NCBI GenBank assembly: GCA_003640385.1
Contig: RCAB01000007.1
Coordinates: forward strand, 1-64,000
From: Setaria digitata
Lineage: Eukaryota; Nematoda; Chromadorea; Rhabditida; Setariidae
Length of the DNA stretch: 64,000 nt
Reading direction: 5' to 3'
The position numbers were made by a program, and so were the translations under genes. The notes under the pieces are model-generated. The model searched no databases. It saw only the letters and a program-made list of their open reading frames with translations, and had not been told where the DNA came from. Numbering within the stretch: the first letter of the stretch is position 1; each line of letters opens with the position of its first letter. This document shows, piece after piece, positions 51,701-64,000 of the stretch.

Positions 51701-53741
51701 CCATTCAAGAATCCAAACAGATGGTAATTCAAATGATAACATTGCTTGAAGAAAGCATTTCCTAGCATCAAATGTTTCTCTTCTTCTCACACTAAGGAAT
51801 TCCAATTATTCATTAATCGATTATGATATAAAAAAAACAAAAAGCAGAAGTAGTGAGAAGTGAATTTAATGGTGAACTGACAGGAAGAACCTTAAAGTCT
51901 CATTTTATTGCAATTTCTTCAATCATTGTGATTTATCATGATAATTTAATTCCTGTTCTGTTCAGAAATTATCTGCAAATTTCTATCATCAACAAAACAA
52001 AAGCAATACTTTTTTCAATATCTATCGCACATGATCTTCAACCATTTTTGCTTATTACATCAAAACATGAAATGTCAATTAAAATTAGCGGTTAATAAGG
52101 AAGAACAGTGGCATGGCTCATCCATTCAAAATTTATTTCAGATTATGACAAAAACATAGTACAGAACTGATATTTCATGACAACCAAACATGTTACACAT
52201 GTAGGTAGCAGTCCAACAGGAAATTAAAATTAATAATTATTCACAGAAAGCTATCACTGGCTGTAAAAGCTCCAACTATAAGCATTTTAATTACTATACC
52301 CCATAATTAGTATTAGTTACAACAAATAATTATATGCATTATTAGTAACTCAGTTAACCGCTGTTTTGTTTGTTTTAGGTGTAAGGCATTATATATCACA
52401 GATTCTACTAACTAATAAGCCTATGACTTTGACAGAAACATAGTGTGGAATTTTAGCAGCCCATAAATTTTTTCATCTATTAATAATACCTATCTAGCAT
52501 ACGGTCCAACAAGTTCAATTACCAATTCATATCAGCTTCTTTAAAATATGAGAAATTAAAGATGGTCTTTAACAAAATGGAGCTCATCATTTTCTCAATT
52601 ACAGCAATTATTTTTCTTACCTTAGAATGTCTCATCAAAAATAAAAATATGATAAGGGAATATTTGAATCGGAAAATATCCTCTAAGTCTGATCCAAAAA
52701 AAAAAAAAAAATCTTGCATTCTTGAGCTTTACCCTGTGTTCGACCCTTAAACAAATTCAAATTTTCAAATCAAACGAGCAATTCATTAGTAATTCATTGC
52801 CAAATTAACATAAATAATAAAACATATGTGAAGGTTTAGTGTCGAACTAGCAATCACTTTCAAAAAAGTCTTAATGACCAAACAAGTCTTGATTTCTCCC
52901 TAAAGGAATTTACTGCATTTTCGCTTATATTTCATACAAATCATAACTGTTAATCAGATTGAACTTGTCAAATAATGTATACTAGGCTCGTTTTAACCTG
53001 TTGTAACAGGTGGAAGATGCAAAAAAAAAAGCCACGTAATATAATAGTTGCAATTTTGAGGTGTGTCTGTCTAATAACTTCAATTTACCTGTTAAGAACG
53101 AGCACATGTTAATGGCTTGATATGGCTATTGTAGTACGTAGCAATGCACGGCAGCACTATCAGAAGCATGAAATAGGCGGTGGTGTATATGTCTTAAAGT
53201 TAGTAAGTAACAGGTTTCATTCTCTTCCTGCAATACATCTTCATTTTCACCTTAACAAGAACCAGATGAACTGCTACAGATCTAAGACAATAATAATTAT
53301 CTATAAGTGCAGCAACATCGAAGTTACCTTAACACACTACTACAATTGTAACATTTTAACAAGAGTCACAAAAGCATTTAGAAGATTCTGTTACACAAAA
53401 TACATATTCCTGAATATCATTTATCTGATTTCAAGTTCGGATTGACCAAAATCCAGAAAAGAAACTGGAGAGATAAAAACTGATTCCTTGACTCCAACAT
53501 AATGAGTACTTAAAGACACACACAGTCGCGTAAGTTCATATTATGGATCCTAAAATGTAGTATTTGTACAGAATTTCTTTCTGATAACTTTTTCTGCAGG
53601 AAATATTTTATCCTTTAATTTTATTAAAAAATTTATGCTTTGTTAAAGATTTCTAATTTAAAATGTTTCGAGAAACGAAATGCCTCTACGATATCAGTTT
53701 CTTTAAAGATTCAGAAGTTCAGAATTACGAGATAACCGCAC
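48710..53741. other. Intergenic region, no gene recognised
   Basis: Very A+T-rich sequence with poly(T)/poly(A) tracts (for example about 49124-49140, 49254-49270, 49946-49970 and 50023-50040). Open frames of 60-107 codons lack motifs and splice support. The octamer TACTAGAT followed by ATCG occurs twice near 50483-50515. A tandem duplication lies at 51661-51744. The right end should contain the 3' UTR of the GPCR gene. Confidence 0.45.
51661..51744. repeat. 39-bp direct repeat, 45-bp period
   Basis: Two identical 39-base copies begin at 51661 and 51706, separated by the six bases ACCATT. The repeat gives a repeated motif in short minus-strand open frames, which are not thought to be genes. 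Confidence 0.9.
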
Positions 53742-56700
53742 CTAGAAATCAACCATCAGTTGATCGCTACTTCGAGCTGCCTTCGAACTATTATTTGCAT
53801 TAGGAACGTTTGGAGTGATGTTTCCTTCACAAAATTGTAGCTTTAACGGTTCTTCTATTTTCTGCTTCCTTTTCTTTCGTTGCTTTGTCGTCAGTGTTGC
53901 TTCGGTGCTACTCTTCTCATCGATAACATTCGAATTCAGTTCAGACTGAAATGCGGTAGCGATAAAGTAATTTCGAATAATTTCAATTCCTAAACCAAGT
54001 GTCAAATTTAGACATGCAGTGTTGTGTTCGTATTTAAATTTCCATTAGGACATATTCTGAGCTTTAATTACTGTGGAATTTCGACTTCTTCCACTGCAAA
54101 TCCAAAAATATTTCTTCCCTTAAATATCATCCAATTCGCCTTGTTCTTGCTTACTTGGCTTCAGATACTTTCATCAAAAGCAAGCCAGCTAGCAAAGAAG
54201 TCGCTGATGTCACACACCTCAGTAATTGATTGAAAATCGGAGAGCTAACATTTTCTTCATCTAAAAGCAAGCCAAACTAATTTATAAAAAGGGAGAGACT
54301 TAAAGCTGAATCCATGGAGAATTGCAATAAAATAGAAACCTGAGTGATAGAGACCAAGGCTGATGTACTCGGATCGTGCTCGCGTCCATTTTTTATGGCA
54401 TATTTTTGTATTTTCAATAACCCGTCTTTTTTAGGCATCTTTTTCAACGAGTCTCCCGAGGAGCTACCATTTCGTAATACATTCGCTCTACTGCCGCGTC
54501 GTAAGTCTACAGTACTTGTATGTCGTAGCTTGAACCTACCGTAGTGGGTCTTTAGTACATTTCTGACCTGAAGTTATGAGATGCAAATGCATAAAAATGG
54601 TTTCACTTACACAAACAGAAAGTTTATTTCCGCTGTATAATTTAGGAAGCAATAAGCAAAGATAGCCAGTATTTGACTTCAAGATAAGCCTAGTAATAAC
54701 GAAGTCTGACTGAAGCTCTATTGATCCAAGGAAATTTTACATGAAATCACTTGAAACAGTAATAAATTCGAAATCAATCAAATTGATGGTTTCAGTTGTG
54801 GACATACCTCTTTGTTAGTAAAGCAATAGATGATCGATATCATGAATCCCTGATACATATAAGTGAATGATGCGCAATATGTCCAAATTGCGAAATACTA
54901 AATGCGAAATATTTATTACTGAATTTGCGAAATCTCAAATAGAATGTGGCTTATGCTTCGTTGAGCATAAATGTTAGCATCGGCATGCTATATAAACCAT
55001 TATTGTGAGCATAAGCTTAGTCTAATCATCAACAATGGCTTTTCCATTGCACTATTTAGCTTTAATTCTTATGTTTCTTTTTGAAAAAGAAGAGGCCAAT
55101 TTATAACCTTACTTCACTCTTAGTTTATAATAAAGATTTATTTCTTCAAAGTCTTCCCTTTATTTCCTACCTTAGCAGAATATTCAACATCAAAGAAGCA
55201 ACTTACTACAATATTGTCCTTAGTCGGAGAAAACGGTATGGTCTGCATGATATTAGGAATACCTAATAGTGGGATTAACATTAATGCTGCTTTCACGCTT
55301 TTTCTAAATATGACACAGTTACTGAGCTTGAAAGATATCTTTAAGCAAATGCATTATTTACATTAGTTACTTGAACTTTAAAGAAGTATAAACTCTACTT
55401 TTACTTTCTTGCTACATTTTTTTATTTTTTTTTGCAGCGACAAAGACGGTAAGTAACTAATAAAAATGTGTTGGGGACCAAAAATTAATAGTCGAATTAG
55501 TTTTAATATACGATATGACAAATTTTTTCTTTAAATTTAAATTATTGTGGAGGTTAATTATTATGAAAATTATCATGAGATATTTGGTGGCATGAAGAAC
55601 CAACTTCATTCTATCCAGCTCACTTGTATTGTGCGATTGGCTTACTTTTGACCACAAGACTCGAATTACATTGCATATAAAAAATAAATTCACCTGAAAA
55701 AAAGTTGCATTTTGTCTTGATCAAATGACATAATGCTTTCTCTGATACAGAAACTTAGTTTTCAGATGATGCTACATCCACTTTTGCAGTATATCAGCCC
55801 ACTTTAGACAAAAGACATAAAAGTAAACCAAAAAAAAAAAAAAAACTACTACTGATAATTATTGGCTTACAACTAATTCAAGCATCCTTGGTCCATCCAG
55901 AAGCCAGAATTCCGGTTCGAGGTAATATGACCCGAGGCATCGGTCTACTTTTCCTTGCTTCTTCATTAATATTACTGCCAACCAAACAAATGTCTGTGCC
56001 AGCGGAAGACCTGATATCTCCAGTTAAATAATCACTACGAAGGTTGAAAATTTCAATTTTTTAAGAAATCATAAGACAGAGATGTGAAATAAAGGTCAGT
56101 TGAATACTATATTCTTTATAAAAGCTCAGAGTTCGATATCTTACCATATCCGGCTATAAGATAGGGCCTAAGCCGGAGCTCGGTTGCAAATACCGTAAAG
56201 ACGAGCTTGTTGTGCAAATAGAATCCTTCAAGAAACATCCAGCAAAATGCCACAGTTTTGAAGTACTCCAGCATGAAAAACATCGCTTCACAAAGAAATA
56301 CCTGAAAATTTGGTGATAAATGATAACAATTACTAAAAAAATGTGCAAGCTTTAAAAGTCAGAGTCTTATCAGAATATATAAGACAGTTATGGAAGATGA
56401 TTAGGAATGACGCATGAAGTTTCTCTTTCAATAAATGCAAAGTATGGAATCAAATTTTTCTTCACAAATGCATACAATTAGTGTCAGCAAAATTACCAAA
56501 AATGATTTTGATGAATTCCAGTTCACTACAATAACAATAATGTACTTGATGATGACTATCCAACTTGGATAACTGTAGCAATTTTAAACTAATGCATGCG
56601 CCAAAGTTTCAATTTCTGCGCGAGCGCCTTTATTAAATTAAAATCAATCGGGTTATTGACCCGTTGTTGGCAAATCTCATATACATGATATATCAAAACT

Positions 56701-58032
56701 GAATTCTCATTCCATTCAATTTCACTTCCGTTAAAATAAAACCAAATTAAAAACTGAAACCATAGTATTTATGGTTTTTCCATCATTACTATCCAGATGA
56801 TGCGGTCCGAGACGATCCGTGAAAATAAGATCGATGTACAGAATAAGGCGAATTATAACAACCATTAATATGGCAATCATTAATTGTAAATGCAATAAAT
56901 TCCTAAATACCCGCAGTCTCCTGAAAACGGTCTAGTTCAAGCATCTGAGATAAGTCTGTAGAAGAGAGCAAAAACTTGTATAAGAATGCGTTTCTTCAAG
57001 TGACTAAAATAAAAGGAATAAAAAAAAAAAAAAACCTGAAGTAGGAAAAAATAGCGATTGATATGAGCAAAGAAATGAGCGATAAACCAAGACCAACAAA
57101 TTCTAATTTGCGAGCATTCCTTGCTACTTCTTGAGCTATCTGCAGATTTTCTTCAGAATGTCTCGGAAGCAGTGGAGATGAAAAAAAAATTTTTTGTTCT
57201 TTCAAAATCTGATAAACTTACAACAAGAGATCCGTTGGTGAGCTTATTCATCATGTCAATTACTTCTTGGGTAAAACACATCGTGAAGTTTGTCCATCCA
57301 TGCGGACGTGAGNAATGAAAAAAAAATTTTTGTTTCTCCAAAATCTGATAAACTTACAACAAGAGATCCGTTGGTGAGCTTATTCATCATGTCAATTACT
57401 TCTTGGGTAAAACACATCGTGAAGTTTGTCCATCCATGCGGACGTGAGAAGTCGCTTTCCGTTCGACCCATCCATCGACCCGAGTTATGGCACCATTTGG
57501 TGATATTCTCTGGAATCTCTCAGATAAACTGATAGTCCGTCAGTAAGTGACCAGAGAAATTGAAGTTACAATAGGAAAGAACGAACTTCCAGGATCAAGT
57601 CCTTTGAGTGGTGGACAACGAACAGTGATACTACTATTAGCTGGTGTTGCTGGCCAACACAGCACTGTATCGAATGTCGCATTACACCATAAAGATCCAT
57701 CACCTGTAGTTATTGTCAAATACCTGACTAATTAATAAGTTTCGATAGCATGCAGCATATAGCTACAAAAGTTTTAATTCATTCTGCTCAAAGTAAACTT
57801 AAGCTTTTGAAGCACAGAGGTTGGGATCAGTTCTTACCACTATCTGGAAATGTTGGTAGCGAATTTCGTTCCAGTGCTTTTATACATTCATCCATTGTTC
57901 TAGCTCGATTATACTCAAGACCGTGTATTTGGACCAGTTTACCAGGATGATATGCCCATGATGTAGACGGTTGCATTGCTGCAACCGTCGACAAACTGTC
58001 CGTGATCATTCCACGAATCCTGTTAAATCCAT
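53742..58032 (-). CDS. Class B (secretin-family) neuropeptide GPCR, PDF-receptor-like
   Basis: Twelve exons on the minus strand (58032-57838, 57703-57587, 57518-57358, 57139-57036, 56920-56761, 56301-56145, 56010-55874, 55693-55605, 55303-55207, 54897-54808, 54567-54340, 53945-53742) join in phase to about 579 aa. Residues 1-170 hold the hormone-receptor domain with its six cysteines in order (DEC, WCNATF, VLCWP, VRCPP, KWCHNSGRW, TMCFT) and N-glycosylation sequons. Seven membrane helices follow: LEFVGLGLSLISLLISIAIF (1), HLQLMIAILMVVIIRLILYI (2), EYFKTVAFCWMFLEGFYLHN (3), PLAQTFVWLAVILM (4), LFFICNVIRVL (5), AALMLIPLLGIPNIMQTIPF (6) and YQGFMISIIYCFTNKEV (7). A Ser/Lys-rich cytoplasmic tail of about 150 residues ends in TGA. 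The YFKTV...WMFLEG helix 3 and the LLHLQL helix 2 suggest the PDF receptor (pdfr-1) rather than CRF-like receptors; this subtype call is from memory. The exon ending at 58032 enters in phase 1, so a 5' exon, probably with the signal peptide, is missing. Exon 3 is partly duplicated next to an N at 57313. Confidence 0.9.
57185..57448. repeat. Duplicated exon end around a single N
   Basis: The segment ending at 57312 and the one ending at 57448 are near-identical over about 130 bases and meet at N57313. Both contain the 3' part of the third GPCR exon and its GTAAGT donor. They differ slightly in the intron beside a poly(T) run. This looks like an unmerged assembly join; only one copy is used in the gene model. 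Confidence 0.85.
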
Positions 58033-59794
58033 CTGTTATTTAGAAAGAAAAATTGGAAGATCAAATTAAGGAAACAAATTCAGGTATTCTGGTCGCGTAA
58101 GAATCTTCTAGAGCCGACAAAGTACACTATACTGTACTTTATAAAGAATTCTTTTACAGTCTAAGTACTTTAGACAGGTTCCACTACAGCATGCATACGT
58201 TAAAGAAGCAAGAAGTAGTCTTTCTGTATACAGCAAATCACTCATGCATATTTACCTCACGATAAGTTGAAAATTAATTTTTACTTCCAACATATGACAG
58301 AATTGCTTGATTAGTTTTGAGCTACCAAATGCAGTTTCAGAAATTCAGAAATTAATTTAGCACACTGTTAACAATAATAAATAGTAAAGATTTATATTTC
58401 AACTTATCTAATGCTAATAAAATTATTTATAATTGTAGAATGCCTGTGACTGAAAATGAACATTTGCTTATTGATGTGACTGAAAGCAAAAAAGAAAAAA
58501 AACTAAATATATGTTAGTGATATCATGATATCATGATATGCAGTATTATGATAATTAGGATGATTCGAGATTCATTCCTGAAAAAAGGATACTTAATAAA
58601 TTTTTAAAAAGGGGACAGTTTATTCGAAATATGGAAGAAATAAGACAGAAAAGTGAAATGTTCTCAAGCAACACTTGCTGTAACAAATTCCCTAACTTTA
58701 TCTCTGAAATCAGTTAGGGATAACAGTGATATTGTCCAAATCGTTTATTTCTTGCGCATTCGTTTTCTTTGCTCTCTTAAGAAAAATTATTTCTATTAGC
58801 AGAAAAAATTTTGAAACAACTAATCAAATTTTTACTAAACTTCAAGCAAAAAAGACAAGAAAACAGAAAAGTGGGGAAAAGACTGTTTTGCTCTGGCAAA
58901 TTATGCAAATCAAATCTTTTGAAATATTAATTGCCAATGAAATAGGGCAATGCACGATAATCATAAGCATTAGAATTTTTATCTTTTCAAAAACATTCAG
59001 TTCACTCCTTCTGCCTTAATTTTTCCTGCCAAGCAATAATTAATAAAGAAGCTTTACAGACAAGAGCAAATACATTTTGTTAGTTTTACTAAACTAGCAA
59101 GTATAATTGATAGAATCTTGTACTCCTTTAAAAAAATTGACTCCGAAATACAAATTTTAAATCAGAAAACATAGTGTGAATTTGGGAGAAACAAAAATTC
59201 CCCTCTTTTATCTAATTTTTTTTTACATTAATATTAAAGTAAAAATTAGAAAACTTTTTTAATTCCTTGTAGATGTAATCTGTCATATACAAGGAAAGGA
59301 AAACTAATTACAAAGACTAAGCGAGTCTACTTTAATGCAATTAAATAAGATGGGTAGAATGAGAAAGTTGAAAACAAATTGAAAGGATCTTAAAGTGTCA
59401 GTTCCTTTTCTATTAAGCTTAAGTAACATGGTCTTTTCATTCCGCCTAACTTCAAAGTTCTGCTTTGATTTTAATGAGTGCATATTAGTTTATCCTGATG
59501 AGAATGTCTGTTTACACTCACATTATCAGTTGTTGTTTCAAAGTCAAAATTTTATAGAAATAATTCTCAAAACAAAATTAAGCATATTGCAACTTTATTC
59601 TCAATATGACTGAATCGTCAACTATGATGTCAGTTGCTCAGAGCATCGCAAATACTGTAACAGCGAAATTTCGTGTACTTTCGTTAATTCGAGAGTCTGC
59701 AAAACCAAAATGAGCTTTGATTCCACCGTCCAAATATTAGCAGTTTCTGGAGAAGTCAGAAAACTTTATCAAGTTCTACTTTCATTCCAAAAAA

Positions 59795-59879
59795 AGAAAA
59801 AAGCAAAAGGTCTCTTTTTTCTCTTTCTGAAGGANTGCAAGAAAAAAGCAAAAGGTCTCTTTTTTCTCTTTCTGAAGGA
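59795..59879. repeat. 40-bp duplication around a single N
   Basis: About 40 bases ending at 59834 reappear at 59840-59879, with N at 59835 and four unmatched bases between. It is the third single-N join with repeated flanks in this window and is probably an assembly artefact. Confidence 0.8.
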
Positions 59880-62541
59880 AATAAAAAAATTTCTGCAAGG
59901 AATTGCTTTTTTCTCATGCAGTCTGATGAAAGAGATTCGGGAAGTTAAGATGAAAATTGCAGTGCTACTTTTGTTTCAGAGTAATAATAATTAGATTTGT
60001 TGAATAATGAAAAGGAAGGATGTTCGAATTTCAACATGAATAAAATCAAAATTAATTTGGAAAATTGGTTCGTGAACTTACATTGAAGAACAGTCAAATA
60101 AAAGTTCGACATGTTTCTTAAAAATTTAACGGTTGTCTTTATTCTATCTAATTATTCGAAGTAATCTTTTTTTTTTTCCTTTTTATTCAAAATATGTTTT
60201 ATTGAAAATAAAATATTGCACTGCAATAAACAAGGGCACTGATGTCCAGCATTTATTCTGCCCTTAAAATAGAAACCAATCAGCACAAGTAGTGATTGGA
60301 AAATTTCTTAAAATCAAAATCTATTCTTACTAGCAAGGGAACGCGGATTGAATATTTTTAACCGGTGAAATGCAATTAAAGATAGTCTTAAAGCGAAGTT
60401 AAATTTCAGACATTTTATCTCAGACATGATATGTTTTCGGACACCGAAAACGAATTTAGACATTTCAATCTGAAAGACCAAAGTATACTACAACACAACA
60501 TCTTAAAAATTCTTGCTATCATTGATATGAGTTTATAAAACTGAGGGATTTGGTTAAGATTTCCATTTTTTAAAAAACTCAACTTTGGATGATGTGAAAT
60601 TGCAACCTTTGAAATTTCTCACGTGCATTCACTGAGAATAAAAGGTGAATATTTTATTAATAAAATTTTTTGTATCTGGGCATTGGTACAATGGTCTATG
60701 TTTTAATTCCAAATAGAGCAAACTCATCACAGTTAAAAAAAAATAATTTTTTTCAAGAGTTACACTTTTCAGTTTTAAACCTTCAAATGTGACTTTAAAG
60801 AATATTTCTTTCAATTTAGTTCATTTTCTCCACGTTACTGCGTTACAAATCATCAAATGAAAGAGCATTACTTTAATGAATTCTCAAGAAATTTTCGCCA
60901 TATAATATTCAAAGTTCCCAACTTCTCCACATTATTTATCAACTTCCTGCGTTATTAAATAAACTTTAAAAATAGTGCGCAAAGAACACACTGTTAAGAA
61001 ATTAGTCGAGACCGAATTGCTCTTCAGCATGACAAAGGATTACTTGCAGTCTGTCTGAAATGGCAGTAATCCAAATCAAACAGAACAGAAAAAAATTTTA
61101 GTACCTTTTGACACCAACATTTTTAAATAATAATTGTTCAGGTGTAAATAAATCAATCATACAGATTTCGAAATTTGACGAAACAGGATTGATATTTGTA
61201 TTGTGGATGAACTGTACTCCTTATTAATTTGTTTTAATAGAAATCAAGGAATTTATGAAATTGGGAGCATCAATTATTTATTCAGGTAATTCCAAGATGA
61301 AGCGAAGCTTTCGAGCCCAAGATAATCGGAAATTAATCAATGAAAATAGTTTAGTTATTTGATTTGTTTTGCATCAAAAGTTCAACTTAAATTCAATCAA
61401 CTATTTTGCAGTAGTAGAAAAGTGCAAACAGGAAAGCTGTATAAATTATGATTTCTTTTAGTTGATTAGGCTTACCTTGATAGCACCTGTCAAGTCACAT
61501 TCAATTAGATTATTATTTGAGTAAATAAAATAGCTTTTGCAAAAATTGCTGTCAAAAGTGAACAAGCAAAAATCAATGGAAGAGAAGTCTTGAGGACAAT
61601 AATGAGAAGACTGATATTCTCTTAAATCAAATCTTCAGATAAACGGGCTATATAAAAAGACATTGAACAGATAAAATTTAAACTTTTAAACATCAGTTTC
61701 TTTATATTCTTGATGATTTGTAAAACTTGTGGAAGTTCACATGATTTGGAATTAACCTTTGAATTTTGGCTTTCTACTTCTCTCTTTCTCCACCCATTAA
61801 TCTAGACTGATATTCAACGTACGGGCTCTTGAATGAGGGCCATAGGGATTCTGCTTACGCAAAAGCAAGAAATAAAATTGATTCCGATCTGAAGCACATT
61901 TTCATCTACTAAAATAATTAGCTCAGTCAAATCTTAATGATATCAGTAAGATTAAGTTTAATTGATGTGTATATGTGTACTTGACGTCAGTGGATACTAG
62001 ACATTTGACAGGCACTGATAGGATGACATAGAATGGATAAAAGCCGGAGCAAAAATGCATAGTTCGGAAAGGCCATGAGATAATTATTATTAAAACAAAC
62101 TGAGTAAGGAAGCAACTAGTAAGGAAAAATAATCGTTCATAAAGAGAAGTGCTTTCTTCTTCTTCCTTCATTTTGTGAGTGATATCCTCTTCAATTTTTA
62201 TCCTTTATGTCACCAATGACAATTATTTTGTAGAGTTTTGATTTATGGGACGACATTTCTTATTTGATGCTGATAACTCTTCAGAGAGATGAGAAAGCCT
62301 GTAAAAAGTGCTTAGTTTGGATAAGTCTATATAATGGAACTTGAGACGATTCTGATACAGTCAAATGATCGCTTCGATCTTCAGAAGATGATCATTTTCG
62401 TTTGTCCTTTGATTGCTTACTTTCCTATTTGGAAACATAGCCTGTATCTAAATGTATCTAAAAGTAGTCTGATATCATGTGATAATCCATCAAACATATC
62501 ACTTTGATAGACAATTTAAAAAATTTCCCTGCATAAATAAA

Positions 62542-62591
62542 TGAGAAAGGGGAAGAGAAGAAGACGAAGAGAGAGAGAGGAGAGAGAAAGA
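62542..62591. repeat. Purine-rich GA tract
   Basis: About 50 bases of nearly pure G/A, including (GA)n, followed by a poly(A) run. A second short GA-rich stretch lies at about 62747-62773. Simple sequence without coding signal. Confidence 0.8.
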
Positions 62592-63796
62592 TGGAATGAT
62601 AAAAAAAAAAGTTGATAGAAGATGAAAAATGTGAATAGTCAAAAATGTAGGCAGACTTATTGTTGTTTGGTAAGATGAGATAAAAGCTTCATTACTTAAA
62701 AAACTAGTCCAAACGTGTTTTTAAATAATTCTTAAACTATTAGCTGAGAAGAAGAGAGAGGGAGAGAAATGAGTAGTAAGATGTTCTGTAGGGTGCTTGT
62801 TTTCATTTCTTAAAATTGAAGTTTTTATCAACAATCTACTTCACACATCTTCCAGAACAACTCATCTTTCTTCTTCTTCCCAGCCTCTCTTTTATCTGAT
62901 TTGTCTTTTCTTTTCAACAGCCTGCTCAAACTTTTTATTATTTCCATATGTGATAAAAATAATTTTAATAAAATTCAATCAAGTCCAACCGATGAAGTCT
63001 GAAAATATAAGCTGTTTAAATTGCAAAATTTGGACAAAACCATTCCCTCGAACTTATTTCTTAAGCCAACTTAGTGAGAGAGGGAAGTCATGAAAAATCG
63101 CTTTCTTTTCTTCCCTCATCGAAATTATCATTTACTTCAGGCAAAGTGTTCATTTTATAGCTATTGAACATATTTGGCTGTCTAATGCAACATCCACTTT
63201 CTCTTCTCATATTTTTCTCGACTTCGAATGAATCAACCTTTAGGGATTTGCTCCAAGATAAACTTTTTTCTCAATATTTCTGAGCCATAATAGAGGATTG
63301 AAAAATCTTTCTTTAGGAGCTTAGCAAAATATGAAAAACATCTGCAATTCAATATCAACGAGTCTCTCACATTCGATGTTAATTGGAGTCTAATCTAGTA
63401 AAGGTACTGAATACGGTATGGTAATGAATGAATTTAAAGTGGCAAACTTCATTTCACATTCCTAGCAGTATTTAATAAATACATTTTAGGGTGCATCGAA
63501 AAGTTCATTTTTGAAGCTACAATGAAGGCACATGAGAGGAGAAATAATAGCTATCTGGAAAGCATGAAATGAGCTGGAAAGTTAGGATTATCGATTCATT
63601 GGTTTAACAAGACTCTAAAACTCGAACTGACGGAATGGGAAATAAGCAGTGATGAAATAGCAGGTGCAGAACTTGTGGAATAAAAGTTATGAAGATCGAT
63701 GAAGCTGAGAATTGGTGGATATCAGAAAGAATATAACTGATAATTTGGAATTAACAAACAAAAGCAAAGCAACCAAAGAACAGTTGAGGAGGACAA

Positions 63797-63864
63797 CCCT
63801 AAACCTTATGAGGAACCAAATCAGGAACCATCCCTAAACCTTATGAGGAACTAAATCAGGAACC
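63797..63864. repeat. 35-bp tandem duplication
   Basis: Two copies of a 35-base period unit start at 63797 and 63832 and differ by one substitution over the compared length. No coding role is apparent. Confidence 0.85.
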
Positions 63865-64000
63865 AAAATAGGATAGGAGACTGCATCCTTGGCTGTTGAA
63901 TTAAGGACAAAGACCGAGGAACAAGATTTTAAAACACCGGTTCAAAGCATGTGATAGGCAATATATACAAAACATGTAATTGTGTAGTAATGCTAATGGT

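Larger units (their letters stand above)
58033..64000. other. No gene recognised; likely intergenic or 5' intron of the GPCR
   Basis: A missing 5' exon of the GPCR could lie here, but none was identified. Open frames at 58726-59019, 59710-59994 and 62797-63093 are low-complexity and lack motifs. A perfect 14-bp palindrome GATATCATGATATC occurs near 58524. Duplications and purine-rich tracts are listed separately. Confidence 0.4.

Noticed and set aside
58726..59019. 97-codon plus-strand frame
   Set aside because: Low-complexity Lys/Ile/Phe translation of A+T-rich DNA.
1..64000. tRNA, rRNA or transposon coding genes
   Set aside because: Scanning for T-loop-like GGTTCGA motifs gave hits only within protein exons, and no transposase or reverse transcriptase motifs were seen; a covariance-model scan was not possible.

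Overview
This window looks like nuclear DNA of a nematode, probably a parasitic clade III (filarial-type) species. The sequence is strongly A+T rich with many poly(A)/poly(T) runs. Genes are split into small exons by GT...(T/C)AG introns. There is a typical nematode cuticle collagen, and the other recognisable proteins have nematode/metazoan relatives. No bacterial-style operons, CRISPR arrays, rRNA or convincing tRNA genes were seen. The species assignment is inference. All exon models below were assembled by hand from reading frame, splice consensus and protein-family knowledge, without any database search.

Layout. (1) 1-5040: intergenic. (2) 5041-7318 (+): three-exon cuticle collagen, 288 aa. 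(3) about 10963-13099 (-): a multi-exon gene I cannot name. (4) 14532-17379 (-): complete six-exon syntaxin-16 (Q-SNARE, 320 aa) with one GC-AG intron. (5) 20547-22439 (+): a 631-codon acidic, Ser/Glu-rich open exon of unknown function, which may be a long 5' exon of the next gene. (6) 25555-33846 (+): a Diaphanous-type formin (cyk-1 orthologue), with GBD/FH3, FH1, FH2 and a divergent DAD-like tail. (7) 35662-38178 (+): HMG20/BRAF35-type HMG-box protein, 269 aa. (8) 39033-40863 (+): TEX10/Ipi1-type ribosome-biogenesis protein, 351 aa. (9) 42911-about 47193 (-): TTLL4-type tubulin polyglutamylase, 5' end unresolved. (10) about 48000-48670 (+): possible Ly6/uPAR-like fragment. (11) 53742-58032 (-): class B secretin-family neuropeptide GPCR, most like PDF receptors, first exon(s) not found. 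(12) 58033-64000: no gene recognised.

The genes do not form a pathway. The mix is ordinary metazoan housekeeping and signalling: membrane fusion, actin nucleation, chromatin, ribosome assembly, tubulin modification and neuropeptide signalling. I did not find a new biological system. The most notable structures are a 45-nt segment copied from one formin intron into the next and bounded by 13-bp direct repeats; several fresh two-copy tandem duplications of 34-45 bp period; three single-N positions each flanked by a near-identical duplication (probable assembly joins, one duplicating a receptor exon end); and the long unassigned exon upstream of the formin.
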